Shown here piece after piece: positions 52,197 through 64,000 of a stretch of DNA of 64,000 bases; the first letter of the stretch is position 1, and every line of letters starts with the position of its first letter. The notes under the pieces were generated by a model that saw nothing but the letters and a program-made list of their open reading frames with translations, was not told the origin of the DNA and made no database searches. Origin of the DNA: Oasisia sp. SBJ-2009 (lineage: Eukaryota > Annelida > Polychaeta > Sabellida > Siboglinidae); assembly GCA_964017155.1 (NCBI GenBank), contig OZ024856.1, positions 11,804,125-11,868,124 on the forward strand, given 5' to 3'. A program made the translations under genes and the position numbers.

Positions 52197-52429
52197 CTCG
52201 ACGTTGTTTTGAATATTCAAAGACAAATAAAATTTTGGTCTGCATTTGGTTGTAGTCACTGCATTGTTCACAGTACTGACAGGCATTTCATTATGATGTT
52301 TTGGGTGTGTGCAATAGATCATTTCCTTTGAAATGTCAATGTAGGCAGGATCAGATCCTACCAAACCAAGTTCAATGTTGTCCCAAGCGCTTTGCGGATG
52401 AAAGGAGAATGCTCACACCCAATAAACAT
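52197..52429 (-). pseudogene. HAP2 exon 1 copy in unit 3 (dead)
   Basis: 233 bp, one base shorter than the real exon, so it is frameshifted in the signal segment (near GTTTGGTAGGA). The donor is TTAAGT. The distal half still reads YIDISKEMIYCTHPKHHNEM and onward, clearly homologous. Confidence 0.88.
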
Positions 52430-52735
52430 TATTTAAGTAGTGTGACTCATCAAACAAATACTCCCTACTCCAGTTCTAGTCCACATATGCTAAGGCTATG
52501 CCATGGCAACGACTAGCCTTAGCTTAAGCTTAGCCTTAGACAATGGTTATGCTTAGGTATGGGCCATGCCATGGCTAGGTCTAGACACAGGCTACACAAT
52601 CTTGTAAAGGTAAAACAAATGTTTCTACGATGTAATAAGTTCTGACTCTAAATACATTCAGTAATTTTCATAATGAAGACACCGATACTAAACAAATTAT
52701 TAAAGCCAAATCTAAAAGAATAGGTCACAGACATG

Positions 52736-53344
52736 CCACGTGATACGGATTACCCAATTAACATACAGATTTTGGCCTTTTTTAAAGAACAAAAAAAGGC
52801 TACGGCTTCGTGTCATACACCTAATAGAGTTTATACAAAGTAACAATTTCCACATATACTCAATTTCTTAACGCCAGCGGTTTACTCAGAATGTGACTTT
52901 AAAGTCTAAAATTCTAACGAAATCCACGATGGTCTGGACGCCGCCATAGGTGAAGGGTTAATTTGGCTTGGCCATTCAGCGCGCGGCATTCTATATCTCG
53001 GTCAGCTTCCGGCGACGCTTTTCAGGGTCAACAACTTCGAGTCTTCGGCGTGACATCTATCAGCTGCTTATAGACGTATATCTAAATCTGTGGTTAAATC
53101 TATGGTAAACTTTAGTAAATATGCCTTCGTGTTTGGCATACGGTTGCAATAATAGTTGAAAAAACCGGTAGTATTGAAGCAATGGATTCACGTTGGTGAT
53201 TTGCGGGCGTACTGTTTGGCACTTTGCTCGGTCCATTTTGAGGAGAAATGCTTTGATGTAGACATGTATCATCAGTTGATGGGATGATTTCAGCGATAAC
53301 AATAATAGACAACTTTATATTTACCGTCATCAGCATGTTACGCG
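52736..53344 (+). other. unit 3-specific segment replacing the transporter promoter
   Basis: The unit 3 homology to other units breaks at about 52736 and resumes at about 53345 (matching copy A about 39865). The ancestral 5' untranslated exons, LINE and promoter are absent. The segment contains a THAP-type remnant, listed separately. Confidence 0.75.
53121..53285 (+). pseudogene. THAP-domain fragment, broken
   Basis: The fragment starts MPSCLAYGCNNS then hits a stop. After a frameshift it reads KQWIHVGDLRAYCLALCSVH followed by FEEKCFD. The Met-Pro-x-Cys start with a second Cys, the Trp, and the C-x-x-H-F pair match the C2CH zinc-coordinating THAP DNA-binding domain of P-element-type transposases and derived genes. 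Residues between the two halves are missing. Whether it comes from a transposon or a host THAP gene cannot be told. Confidence 0.7.
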
Positions 53345-53567
53345 CGTTGCCGCATGACTGCGAGGAATGCTTCGGTTTGATCCACAAATGCATCTTAGTT
53401 TTCTTAAGAATAAACATCTGGTATCATTTGCGATTTATGTACTAAAATTAGTATCTATCACCTTGATATATTATAAATATTATGACATATTGTGTTTATA
53501 TACTTTAATAGCGTTCTCTTCTGTTGTATAGAGAGCACAGAGGATCATCATATTCTCCACAGACACC

Positions 53568-56117
53568 ATGACAAGGGTTAATCACGATAATAATGCTGTC
53601 GCAATCACAGATGCACATGAAGATCACACAAATGCTGATGTGAATGAAATAGCAACACGTGGAGAGGCAGATCAAAACCTTTATGACGTTAAATCGGAAA
53701 ATATGGGAACACGACAGAAACCGGGTTCTTCCCAATATAATTTTTATCTTGAGCCAATTATGTTCATGTATGCGTTGTATTTGGGTGCACTATTTCCTAC
53801 TCTGGATCAGTTTGTCCGTGCGCGAATATCCAGTGAATATAATTCAAGCAGCCTCCACATCAATAATTCCAATGAAATGTTAAGTGGTTGTGATAATAAA
53901 ACTAGTTTATACAGGAATTCAGAAATCCAAGCTGAAGCTTCTCTTTGGACGCTCTACACGACTATAGCTTCACTTCTTCCTGCAGTGGTGTCCTTGTGGA
54001 TGCTGGGGTCGTATAGCGACAAGGGAGGCAGAAAGGTTGCCATTATCATACCACAAATTGGCGCTCTTATCAGATGCATAAATCTCCTTGCTGTTATCTA
54101 CTTTGATTTACCACTTTACGTCATGGTTATTGGAGCATTTTTTGAGGGTTTATCTGGTGCTTTTTATATGATTCTCTCAGCCGGATGTTCCTATATAGCA
54201 GATATTACGTCGCTGGAAATGAGATCTCTCAGAATAACAGTTATTGATGGTTGTTTCACATTTGGAACAGTGGTATCGCAGATTGCAGGTGGGTACTTGA
54301 TAGCAAGCCTAGGGTTCTTTTATCCTGGCTGTCATACTCCTGCTGGACATTGTGGCTACTGTCATTCTTCTGCCAGAAACAGTCACCAAAGACCTAGATG
54401 TTCGATTCTGGTCTTTTGGACATCTCCGTAATGCCTTCAATGTGTACTCGAGAGACAACGGAACAGGTCGGCGGTGGAAGCTGTTAATGTGTCTAGCTAT
54501 TGTCTTCTTGACTTGTTCGGTTACCTATGCTGGTGAAGATGTGAAAATATTCTACCTGCTTGATGTTCCATTCTGCTTCAGTTCGGTACTGATTGGCTAC
54601 TTTAATGCAATGATGATGCTCATTTCTGGCCCTGTCTCTATATTGATGACCAAATTGACACTATCAGTATTTGGAGACACTGGTCTACTCTTGATAGGAG
54701 CCGTTTCTGGATCAGCCTATCAGGGCGTGGTGACCTTCAGCACAACGATTCTTGTCTTCATTGGTAAGTTTATTTGTTTCTTGCAGTTTCTTCTTCAATA
54801 TCAAAATATACTCTTCAAACCACTGATTTGCATGAACTTGTAAACACATATTCTGATGTAGTATATTTGATGAGGGCTGGAAATAGGATTTGCTCCCAAA
54901 GTGTTTGGTGCAATATGAGTATTTTTGGAGAGCCTTTATATACGTTGTATGCCAGCCTCAAGACGGTGGAAATAGATATTTGGGAGAGTTTCAACAGGCT
55001 ACAAAATGTTGTCAACAATTTTTAACATGGCGCAAGCACGCATAAACCAGACACAACGCAACACATGAGGTTTAATGGCTGTAAATTTCCGATTCAGCCC
55101 TCCTCCAACATTGAGTTTGATTGTAACTTGTAATACTTATCAATGGTTGTATGTATGTATGCTGTCACTGCTTACAGCACCAGTGGCTGGAGCAGCGATG
55201 AATCTGGTGCCAGCCATGGCCCGCTCCATCAGTTCAAAACTCGTCAAACGAGATGAGGAAGGTAAGAAATGTACCTGGATATGAAACAGAGAGATACGTG
55301 AAAAATAAATAGCAATTGATTGGTGATGTTTGACACCATAAGTACTGAACCGGGAAAGACTTTATGTAATGAATTGTGTAAGAAATTAGGCGGATAAATA
55401 AACTAGCTGTTTAAGCCGTCTAACCTCTTGCTATGCCACTTCAAAGGCTGGGCAATTTTCACTCAGCAATGCCTCGCTTTAGTCTGTTAAGTATTATGGA
55501 TACTTGGCGTGATTTATATATTTTTGGTAGTAATCACAACGTGGCAGAAAGTTTCTAAAAATCTAGAATCAACATTCCATCAGTTTTTAAATTCATCCAA
55601 AACTATAGCCGTCTTTCGTACAAAACCAAACACTTAGTTATTTAAAATTGCATTATATTCACAACGTTTCGACGATTCCTTCCTCCAGTTGTGACTCTTG
55701 TATATCCCTGTTCATGATTAGTCTAATGTTTCTTACATGGTGTACCTCGTACTCAGATTCCTGATGACATAGACACTATCGGAGTCTTATGCTATTAGAA
55801 GAAAACACATATTTGCTGATGGCAACGTAAGTTTTAGTTGCCAATGTGTTTCTTTATCTAGACAGTGTGACAACACAGGGTTGATTGTTTGCAGGTGCAA
55901 TGTTCGCAACCATATCTGTTGCTATAGTGATGAGTGTCATAGTGGGTCAGTTAGTCTTCAACAACCTCTACTCGGCTACTGTGTTTGTATGGGCGCCACT
56001 CACGTTCCTCATCATGATGGGCACGCTAGCCTTCACAACAGTACTGGCTCTGTAGGTTTTCACTGCTACTTCCTCTTTGTGCTGCGTAAACATACACGTG
56101 ATGTGTGTGTGTATGGA

Positions 56118-56195
<78 letters not shown>

Positions 56196-56715
56196 TGTGT
56201 GTTAAACATTGCTTAGGCAAAGGTTGAATTACTGAAGAGCCATATGATGTAGGAGACATTGTAGTTGTAAAATATTATTTAAAAGGCGTTTTAAAACATG
56301 CATCCATTTATCAGTGTTTAAAAGAAAAATAATGAAAAATTAAACATATCATAATTTAAATCAATGTATCAATAAAACATAAGCAGTAATGCAGGCGATG
56401 TAAGGTATGTGTTACCTGTAGAATATAGGAGGATTGGACAATGGTATAAAATAAAGTGTGGCTCTAGCCGTCAGTTGGTATTATTTTTTGTATGTCAAGT
56501 GTTCGTTTACACTCTTAGGATGAAGCGTAGAACTGAGATTTGTAATACAAATAAAGGATCTGTTGCATCGTGCTCTGAAGCCATTAATATATTTCTGTGT
56601 TCCTGTAGCTGACTTGTCTTTATTTTTCAATTTCAGGGTGTTATTAGTCAAAGAGAGACTGGAAAGGCAAACAAGACCCAACAATGAACGAGCTGCGCTA
56701 ATAGTCCATTCATAG
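53568..56715 (+). pseudogene. SLC46-type transporter copy C (11-bp frameshift deletion)
   Basis: Exons by homology: 53568-54763, 55178-55261, 55895-56051 and 56637-56715. Exon 1 is 1196 bp, exactly 11 bp shorter than copy A. The missing 11 bp follow TTTTATCC near 54328, between ATCC direct repeats. After residue 250 or so the frame shifts and ends at about 54431, losing the C-terminal half. The downstream frame is otherwise open and all splice sites are kept. The upstream promoter region has been replaced. A sequencing error could mimic an 11-bp loss but is unlikely. Confidence 0.88.
56102..56203. repeat. (TG)n and (GCGT)n microsatellite in intron 3 of copy C
   Basis: Replaces the (TA)n found at this position in copies A and B. 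The adjoining intron sequence is deleted and resumes at TTAAACATTGCTTAGGCAAA. Confidence 0.95.
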
Positions 56716-57676
56716 ATATAATGTCAATAACTACTTGTTGAGTATGATTGTAATGTTAGTTCAGAGAACACTTGATGGTTTCAATATTCTGTGGTTATGC
56801 AACACATCTGCGGTGCTCTCAATGGGAAACTCAGCTATGACATCATCAGCCAGTCGATATCTGACAAGTACGACGTTAATTCTTCTGCCATTGTTGGCAG
56901 ATTTCAACTGCGTACAATGACAAAACCACTGTCTTGATGTTGTTATTACTCTACAGTCTTACGTTTTGCATGTAATGTTGCATGAGTAACTGTGTCTGTG
57001 CAATAAATAGTCTGGGGGCATCATTATGTCGCACTCAGTCGGAATCAGTCTCCCAACGGTTTCTTTCATCCTGTACGATATTTTGCTTGTTCTCTTAGGT
57101 TCTCAATCTCAACATAGAATTAATTATTAGTCATACAAATCAATATAACCATGCAGAAAATACGATAATTATTGTAGATGTATGCATATTTGAATCAGTG
57201 TCTTAGGAGTGTTGCGAGGGACGGGAGTTTCAAAACTTGCCATAGCTGGTGTGACATACTTTGTGGTTGGCCCCTAAAGCGTCGTCTCAAAATGTTAATG
57301 TCCAATATTAGAAAAAGAAAGCTGTGAGGCAGTTTTGTATGACATCAGTACGTTATGCTTCAAACAAAATACTACTACTTTTTATTGATATCATCGTGTC
57401 AGTATTTCACAATGTTCACATGAGAAGCATTCACGCGTTATCTAGTGTCACATACATGTGAGCCTATGTCAATTCATGATATTTTTAGCATTAATATTAA
57501 CTGATGCAATCAATTTGTGAAAATTCCGTTTGGCTTGTATTATTTGTTTATCTTCCATGCAGCAGAAGCATTGGTTTATAATGTATTTGTTATTTACCAT
57601 TTAAAATTGGTTAGTGTTAATTGTTGTTAATGTTTCATTGTTAGGCAAATTACATTATGCACAAATATGCACTTAA

Positions 57677-57910
57677 CTCCACATTGTTTTGAATATTCAA
57701 AGACAAATAAAATGTTGGTCTGCATTTGGTTGTTGTCACTGCACTGTTCACAGTACTGACAAACATTTCGTTTTGATGTTTTGGGTACGTATACTAGATC
57801 ATTTCCTTTGAAATATCAATGTAGGAAGGGTCAGATCCTACTAAAACCACGTTCAATGTTGTCCCAAGCGCAATGCGGATGAAAGGAGAATGTTCACATC
57901 CAATACATAT
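57677..57910 (-). pseudogene. HAP2 exon 1 copy in unit 4 (dead)
   Basis: 234 bp aligned to the real exon. The start codon is ATA instead of ATG and the donor is TTAAGT. It is the most diverged of the copies by inspection. Confidence 0.85.
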
Positions 57911-58871
57911 TATTTAGGTCGTATCACCGTCAAAACAAACAATCCCTAGTGTGACTGTCAAAACAAACACTCCCTACTCCAGTTCTAGTCCACATATGCT
58001 AAGGCTATGTCATGGCAATGACTACCCTTAGCTTAGGCTTAGCCTTAAGCAATGGTTATGATTGTGCATGGGCTAGGTCTAGACACAGGCTATAAAATCT
58101 TCTAAAAGTAAAACACATGTTTCTATGATAAAATAAGTTCTGACTCTAAATACATTCAGTAATTTTCAAAATGAACACACCGATACTAAACATTTATTAA
58201 AACCAAATCTAAAAGAATAGGTCAGAGCCAGAGGGTATGTCAATGTGACAATGACAGGCGGTGAATGCGTGATAGGATGTCGACTTTTTCAATTGCAGTA
58301 TTCATCGATTTCAGGCAAACAAAAGCGAGTCATTTGGGTGTCTTTCTATAGCACTATATTCAAAATGGATCCACATTTTAGCTATTTTCGACTTGTAGCG
58401 TAATGTTTAGTTACAGTTGGCGTAATCCAACAAAAGACTAATTACCACGACTAACACAGAGCAGACGACAACGATGCCGATGGCGATCGTTTCGCCAACA
58501 CTGCTACAGTATCGCCATCTACTGGAAATGTGTCAAGTTTGGTATGAGATCTAGGCGTGGTTTTTATTACCCAATCTTGGGTTTGATTGCTCAATCTTAT
58601 CATTACATTGAACTATACATGGTGCATACAAGACATCTAATGTATTATGTTTTGCATTGATAGTAACACTGCAATGAAATAGTTCATACCGATAAAAATA
58701 CTCTGATGATATGCGTGAATTGGTTAACCACAAACCCCACAGACGTCGCTGCAAAGGCCCACCCTAATAGGCGGATTTATAAGTTACGCGCTAATATCGT
58801 TAGACCCTTATGGGGCGCCGCACGCCAAGATTGCATCACCCGACTAGGCATTTCCAACTGCCACCTTCTGA

Positions 58872-60161
58872 CAGTGGCGTAGCCAGAGGGGGGCCAACTG
58901 GGTCATGGCCCCCCAATCCCGGAAAAAATAGGATGGTATGGCACGGAGGACCAATAACTGGCTGCCTGATTCATAGAGTCACAAAGTGCGTTTCAGGATT
59001 CGTGTGTAAGATTTTCTTTCCCAGTCCTACCTTTCCGAAACAAAATTCATAATTCAAATGGGAGTAAATTAGGTATTATCCACTTCTGTCGCTGGCTGCA
59101 GAATAAGAGTTGACATAGCAATGAAAATGTCATTATTTACAATGTGCATGTGCTAATGGATATTATGGATTCAAAATAGTAGTTGCCCGGTTTCTAAACT
59201 ATGGTTAAATTGCGTTTTGCTATGTTATTATTTTCTTGAATATGAATTCCATTCATATTCAAGCCAATAAAACCATGAATTCCTTTTCCATTGTCTTTTT
59301 TCTTCCTCTTACTTTTTTCTTACTACGGACTCTGTCAGCATTCTCAAATTCCTTCTATCGATAATTTTTTCCATTCTTCTCCTACTCTTTCTATATCACT
59401 TTTAATGCAATACTCCATCGCAATTTCGCTCTTCCTGGTTTCCATTTCTTCTTCACTTTCTGAGCATCTGCCCTCTGCCAGTTTGTCATCTAACAATCTT
59501 TCTACATGACCAGCCCAAGTACTCCTCACCAATTTCTTCTTAGAACTTTCCTTCAATCCAACCTCCATTCATCCATTTTCTCTTATCAGCTTTCTTAACT
59601 CCCACGATTACTTTTCCCAGGTTGTTTATCGCAAACCTGGACCTTCTCCTGTTGGTTCTCTGTTAGTGCCATCGTTTCTTAGGACATTCGTATCTGCCGG
59701 CGTATCACATGAGCTGCGCACATTACCTTTACGTTTACGTGATATGCGTCTATCTCCCATCACCGCTTCGACTTTCCTCAAAGTCAATTAATCTAGTGGA
59801 TTTTGCACTGGCAAAATGCTACTTCCTAACGTGAGTTTATAACTTGTAATACGCAACGTTACATGTTCTTACTGGTTGAACGCCAATGCCACATCACATA
59901 TGTTAAGGTGGGGATGTTTAATTATTGTTTCATAAGAGTAAGGGACTACATATTGGTATTTGACATGGCTTTGTCAGTAGGTTTGGGAGAGTACCATGAG
60001 GAATTTTGTAGGCTGTTGTTATTTAGGGGCTACGGGCTCGTGTCTTTTTAATACTGTGTCGTTTCTCAATTACTTTCAAACTATGATGCTCCTGTGAACG
60101 GTTTTGCTTAACTGCCAACTACATTGGTCAGTGAACTTGGATGTCATGTCGGTATTCATTT

Positions 60162-60165
<4 letters not shown>
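58872..60165. other. unit 4-specific inserted DNA
   Basis: Homology to the other units stops after CCACCTTCTGA and resumes at about 60244. The left edge, CAGTGGCGTAGCCAGAGGGG, looks like a hAT-type terminal sequence, but no matching right end was found. The middle holds an antisense LINE fragment, listed separately, and the right side runs into (TA)n. A 13-bp hairpin lies at about 59235-59263. Confidence 0.45.
59290..59790 (-). mobile_element. LINE polymerase C-terminal fragment (antisense)
   Basis: The minus strand encodes LRKVEAVMGDRRISRKRKGN and, further on, GLKESSKKKLVRSTWAGHVE with RLLDDKLAE. The W-x-GHVER-type block is common at the C terminus of non-LTR retrotransposon polymerases. 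Frames are broken. Confidence 0.7.

Positions 60166-60243
<78 letters not shown>
60166..60243. repeat. (TA)n microsatellite
   Basis: About 39 perfect TA units at the right edge of the unit 4-specific insertion. Confidence 0.95.
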
Positions 60244-60247
<4 letters not shown>

Positions 60248-60631
60248 GAGTTATCACCAACTCACGAGGCCTAAATTTCCGGTCCAGTGTCAATGTCATC
60301 CTTGATAAGGAGTAGCGCTGTTAGGTCCTCACAACGACAAGCGGAACGTAGATGTCTGGCTGGTTTGTAGAATGTCAGAAGTGTCTGCGTGTGTATATAT
60401 GGTGGCGAGAGTTCAACATTCAACGCTTTATATGTGAATTCTGCTATTTTGTAGGTAATCCGTTGTTGGCCGGACACGCAGCCAGTGTAGTTGACGCAGA
60501 AGAAGCAATGCACTATCGCGACGAGCACGCCGAGCATTCTGCAGTCGCTTCAGCCTGACAACGTTCATGGCAGAAGTCAAAATCAAATTGATGTAGCCTT
60601 GGCGTGACTTAATCAGTCCATTCACAACTAG

Positions 60632-60740
60632 CGTCGGTTACCCAGGCTCCATAAGGTGGCAGAACTTTTAAACTTCAACTCTGCCTGGAGAATTAATGGG
60701 GTGTAGTTGTAACCGCCAGGACGGCCTTACCCCAGGGGCT
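60632..60740 (-). repeat. dispersed repeat copy (reverse orientation)
   Basis: Complement of the 14946-15058 repeat: CGGTTACCCAGGCTCC, AAGGTGGCAGAAC, GGAGAATTAATG, then CCAGGACGGCCTTACCCCAG. Absent from units 1 and 2 at this place. Confidence 0.65.
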
Positions 60741-60850
60741 CCCATTGTTTCGGCCACGCAGCGATAACAACCTCACATCTCTATTTTGGAATAGTGGTTT
60801 GTTCCAAATCGACTGTCGGTGCAATATTCACTCACACTTTGCAGCCTAGG

Positions 60851-61277
60851 CCGACTTCGATTGAGCTACTCGAGTTACTCGCGTAACTCTGCGCGCGCAG
60901 TACTACGCACGTAATCCAACTGAACACCGATGATCATGATCACGGACATAAACCCCTTATGTAAATAAATAAAATAAAGTAATCAGTTGTTTAGTGTGTA
61001 AATTGTGAGGTTCATCTTCTTGGACTTTAATAATAATTAATATTAATAACTGATTGTGTAATATGAAATGTTTAAATAATTTCTTATCCAGTAGGGGCCT
61101 ACGTTCCCTATTAGCTGTCACTGCTAATGACGTCAGTTACTCGAATGAATCCTGGAAAACTCGCGATTGCCTCGAGTAGCTAATCTTGGTCCAAAATGGT
61201 CACGTGTTCGAGTGATCTCGGCTGTTCGATTGGGACTCGGGTTACGCGAGTTACTCGAGTAGCTCAATCGAAATCGG
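60851..61277. mobile_element. 427-bp inverted-repeat (MITE-like) element
   Basis: The ends are reverse complements over about 40 bp: CCGACTTCGATTGAGCTACT and onward at the left, and its complement ending ATCGAAATCGG at the right. In units 1 and 2 the site reads GCAGCATAGACGAC without it. Flanks here are GCAGCCTAGG and CTATAGACGAC, so a short CTA target duplication is possible. It has no coding capacity. Confidence 0.75.
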
Positions 61278-61483
61278 CTATAGACGACTTCAGACCCAAC
61301 GCGTAATGCGCACGTGCAGACTATTGTCAAAGTGAAATACCGGTAGTGCTCACCTCGGTTTTGGCATCGTTCATCAACACGTTGAAAGTTATCCAGTCTT
61401 TGATGACATCGATGCATTGTTCGACATGATGCACAACTGCACTACGCGAAACAACATTCAAGTCAAAATGACATGGTAAGTCA

Positions 61484-62255
61484 TCAGCATAATGCTGTTT
61501 AATTTTGGAAAGTGTAAGTGCCTCCACACAGGACATGGGAATGAAGATGCACAATATACAATGGGTGGTACTGTACTAAAAGCTACTGTAAAGGAAAAAG
61601 ACTTAGGGTTAACCATTAGTGCTGACATGAAGGTATCAGAGCAGTGTGGAATTGCATCAGCGAAGGGAAACCAAATTCTTGGATTAATTAGGCGAAATAT
61701 AGTGTATAAAAAAAAGAACTAATAATACCGCTGTATAAAACAATAGTTAGACCTCATTTAGAATATTGTATACAAGCATGGAGGCCATATCGCAAGAAGG
61801 ATATTGATATGCTAGAAAGTGCACAAAGGAAAGCAACACAAATGATACCAAAACTCAGGAAAATTAGTTATGAAATGCGTCTAAAAGAATGTGGTCTAAC
61901 AACACTATAAACCAGAATATTGAGATTTTTAAATATTGAATAAGTATGAAAATATTGACAAAAATATTGTTTTCACGGTCAAGGAAGAGAGAAGGACTAG
62001 AGGACATGGAGTTACATTAGCAAAAAAGCAGTGTAGACTACAATTTTCATTTTCACAAAGAATAGTAAACGAATGGAACAGATTATCAGCTGATTGTGTA
62101 GGTGCTAGTAGTGTTAATATATTTTAAAATAAAATCGACATATACTTAAGTCGGGCGGGGTATACTTAGATAGATAAGTTGGACTCTCGATAAGCCAAAC
62201 GGCTTCCTTGTCCACCTGCCATCTAGAGTTGATACTCTTGGTGGCAATCTTGTTA
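61484..62255 (+). mobile_element. LINE 3' fragment inserted in unit 4 (sense orientation)
   Basis: The plus strand encodes FNFGKCKCLHTGHGNEDAQY, then KEKDLGLTISADMKVSEQC, and in shifted frames RPHLEYCIQAW and the C-terminal remainder. This is the C-terminal half of a non-LTR reverse transcriptase of a different family from the antisense one. ATAATG flanks both sides (about 61489 and 62268), a probable target duplication; units 1 and 2 lack it. Confidence 0.75.
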
Positions 62256-62799
62256 AAACTTGTTAAATAATGAAACGACAAACTATGGTTACGAATGATG
62301 TCGCCAATCGGCTATGCACGTAGAGAGAAAACAGCAGTGGGCTTAACATTGATCGGTGGGGTACACTAGTGCGAACAGTCGTTTCCCTTGAATTTGCACT
62401 ACCAACAACAATACTCTGCCAGTAATCGCAAAGGTACGACTCAACCCAACGCAATCCATCTCCGGCGAGGCCATATAGCGTGCGTATTAATTTGTTTTGC
62501 AACGACCAATCTTGATACAAATGACAAGTTCGACACTTGTATATGGGTAATTGTTATCAGAAGGAAAGCACATTAATTTTTAACATTTCCTCATCAGTGT
62601 AATTATAAAAACGCTGTCAACGAATGCTGTAAAACGGTTGTTGTCATTGACAAAACATGAATGACATGAAGTGTGTTTTGTTTGTTTATTTATGTGTACG
62701 TGCATGTGTCTGGGACAATACTATGTTAGGCCATACGTAGCGCAGTATCAGGCAATTCAAGTTAATGTAGACCAAGGAGCACTTGGCACACTAGTCTCG

Positions 62800-63375
62800 C
62801 TTAACCGACTGTCGGTCGGCTGCGGAACTACGCCGCGAAGACAGTCTGGTCACAGTTGCCGGCGTTTGTTTGGTATCCGCGTGATCTGTACAATGCTGCC
62901 ACCTCACGTACACTGCCGTAATATTTTTTATAAACAACTGCAAAGTTGTATTTCTATTTATTTTGTGTTAATATAAGTTTAATTCTGAATTTAATTCTGA
63001 ATAGTTTTTATAATACAGCATTATTTGATAAAAAGGTATCCTTATTTAATTTGTATGCTATCCGTGTAGACAATGCTGCCACCTCACGGATACTGGTTAA
63101 TCCTGCCGTAATTCTTATTTATAAACAACTGTAAATTTGAATTTTTACTTTCTTTTGTGTTAATATAAGTTCAATGTTGAATACTTTTCATATGATATTA
63201 TTATCTTATTTTTATTTCATAGTTGGCCTGAGAGCCAATCAGCGTCTCTACCCTAATCTGGGGTAAGGCTACCCGGATGTTAGAAACTTAAACCCACTCT
63301 TCTCCCAGGCGAAGTTGAGGGGCTTAAAAGTGCTGCCACCTCACGGAGTCTGGGTAACCGAGGCTATTAGCACAC
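62800..63375 (+). repeat. dispersed repeat cluster in unit 4
   Basis: Two diverged tandem copies of about 185 bp (about 62875-63010 and 63058-63200) share TGCTGCCACCTCACG and GTGTTAATATAAGTT. They are followed by a fuller copy of the 14946-15058 type at about 63245-63375, ending GGGTAACCGAGGC. The cluster interrupts sequence that is continuous in units 1 and 2 (AAGGAACACTTGG to CTTGAGCCGGCTAAGTCG). Confidence 0.65.
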
Positions 63376-63389
63376 CTCCAGGCTCCTGT

Positions 63390-64000
63390 ATAAACACTTG
63401 AGCCGGCTAAGTCGACGTGAGCTCTATTTGCTTTTTTTAAGTCACAGCGAAACAGTACATTGAATAAGATGTCTACTTCTAGTATATCTGATGCGTAGTT
63501 TGAACTACTGAGGTAAGTTTATTATTGTTTATTTTAAAGTAAATTTCAAAGTGGAAAGGAAACTTCAGTGACAAAACCAGCCTACATTGGCGTAAGTTAG
63601 TTGCCGTCCTGCTTTAATAATGTATCACGCCAGGCCCATGGTATGATGCAACTGGGACATTCCACTCAACTGTTGGTCTATCTGTACTTGAAACATAATC
63701 CAGGGACAGCCTTGACATCAATTTCTGTACGCATAGTGGTGCCGTTTCGGTTAGACGTTTGCTAAATTTAACATGTACATGATTCGTTCGAAAAGCCACT
63801 ACCAAAATGATTCAAACGTGCTGATAAGAACTCACTGGAACCATTTGATCAATAAATAACCAAGACTGCTCCTGGGTATCGTTCAAATACACAGGGAACT
63901 ATTCCCCTAGTCAGAGAGAAATGTTCGACGAATAATGTCTGAAGCGCGTGTTGTTAGTTCGTGCCACCCTGGTAAGTGGAACTTATGATAGCTTTGGCTA
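63390..64000 (+). other. 5' flank of a fourth SLC46-type copy (gene outside window)
   Basis: Matches copy A 39210-39795, including both candidate 5' splice donors (63512/63513 and about 63973). By spacing, a coding start would be expected about 280 bp beyond the window's right edge. Whether that copy is intact cannot be seen. Confidence 0.7.

Larger units (their letters stand above)
60270..62570 (-). mobile_element. LINE reverse transcriptase fragment in unit 4, interrupted several times
   Basis: Same antisense LINE as in units 1 and 2, and better kept. Pieces are at about 62570-62256 (GDGLRWVESYLCDYWQSIVV, SPLLFSLYV), 61490-61278 (an intact YADD box, CIDVIKDWITFN, NDAKTEV) and 60630-60270 (C-terminal segment). 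About 127 bp at 62346-62472 encoding the palm region are retained here but missing from units 1 and 2. It is interrupted by the elements listed next. Confidence 0.75.

Noticed and set aside
52136..52364. Independent small gene on the minus strand
   Set aside because: It is the distal part of the decayed HAP2 exon 1 copy in unit 3.

Overview
This is a window of animal nuclear DNA. The genes carry spliceosomal introns, the non-coding DNA is long and rich in (TA)n and (TG)n microsatellites, and there are LINE, SINE and cut-and-paste transposon remnants. A homeobox-type first exon (Vsx), a HAP2/GCS1 gamete fusogen and SLC46-type transporters, together with the repeat landscape, suggest a marine invertebrate, most likely a mollusc or other lophotrochozoan. 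The taxon is an inference; no species-specific marker was recognised.

Region 1 (1-3330) holds the first coding exon of a Vsx-like homeobox gene on the minus strand, with a GC-rich upstream flank. The homeodomain exons lie outside the window. Region 2 (3331-20600) is essentially gene-free. It contains simple repeats, LINE 3' ends, a roughly 400 bp foldback element and a dispersed repeat copy.

Region 3 (21319-33385, minus strand) is the main gene: a complete 15-exon HAP2/GCS1 gene encoding 696 residues. Every splice phase closes and all sites are GT/AG. It carries the HAP2 landmarks: a GFCC cysteine block, a C-x-KIGV motif, a membrane-proximal cysteine block and a C-terminal transmembrane helix. 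A 31-33 bp minisatellite next to exon 2 appears to have grown out of that exon's own splice donor.

Region 4 (33109-64000) is a tandem array of four head-to-tail units. Each was built from HAP2 exon 1, the intergenic region and a divergent SLC46-type MFS transporter gene of four coding exons. Unit 1 keeps the working HAP2 exon 1 and the only intact transporter (508 residues). Units 2-4 carry dead copies of HAP2 exon 1. Transporter copy B lost 668 bp and copy C lost 11 bp of coding exon 1; both are frameshifted. Only the 5' flank of a fourth copy is inside the window.

The array also records transposition. An old antisense LINE fragment in the ancestral unit was hit in unit 1 by a 3.95 kb transposon with long terminal inverted repeats and a decayed XPG/FEN1-like nuclease gene (Academ-like, inferred). 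Units 2 and 4 preserve the empty site, which gives the insertion boundary and a probable 3-bp target duplication. Unit 3 has its transporter promoter replaced by a segment with a THAP-domain remnant, and unit 4 has collected a SINE-like repeat, a short inverted-repeat element and further LINE fragments.
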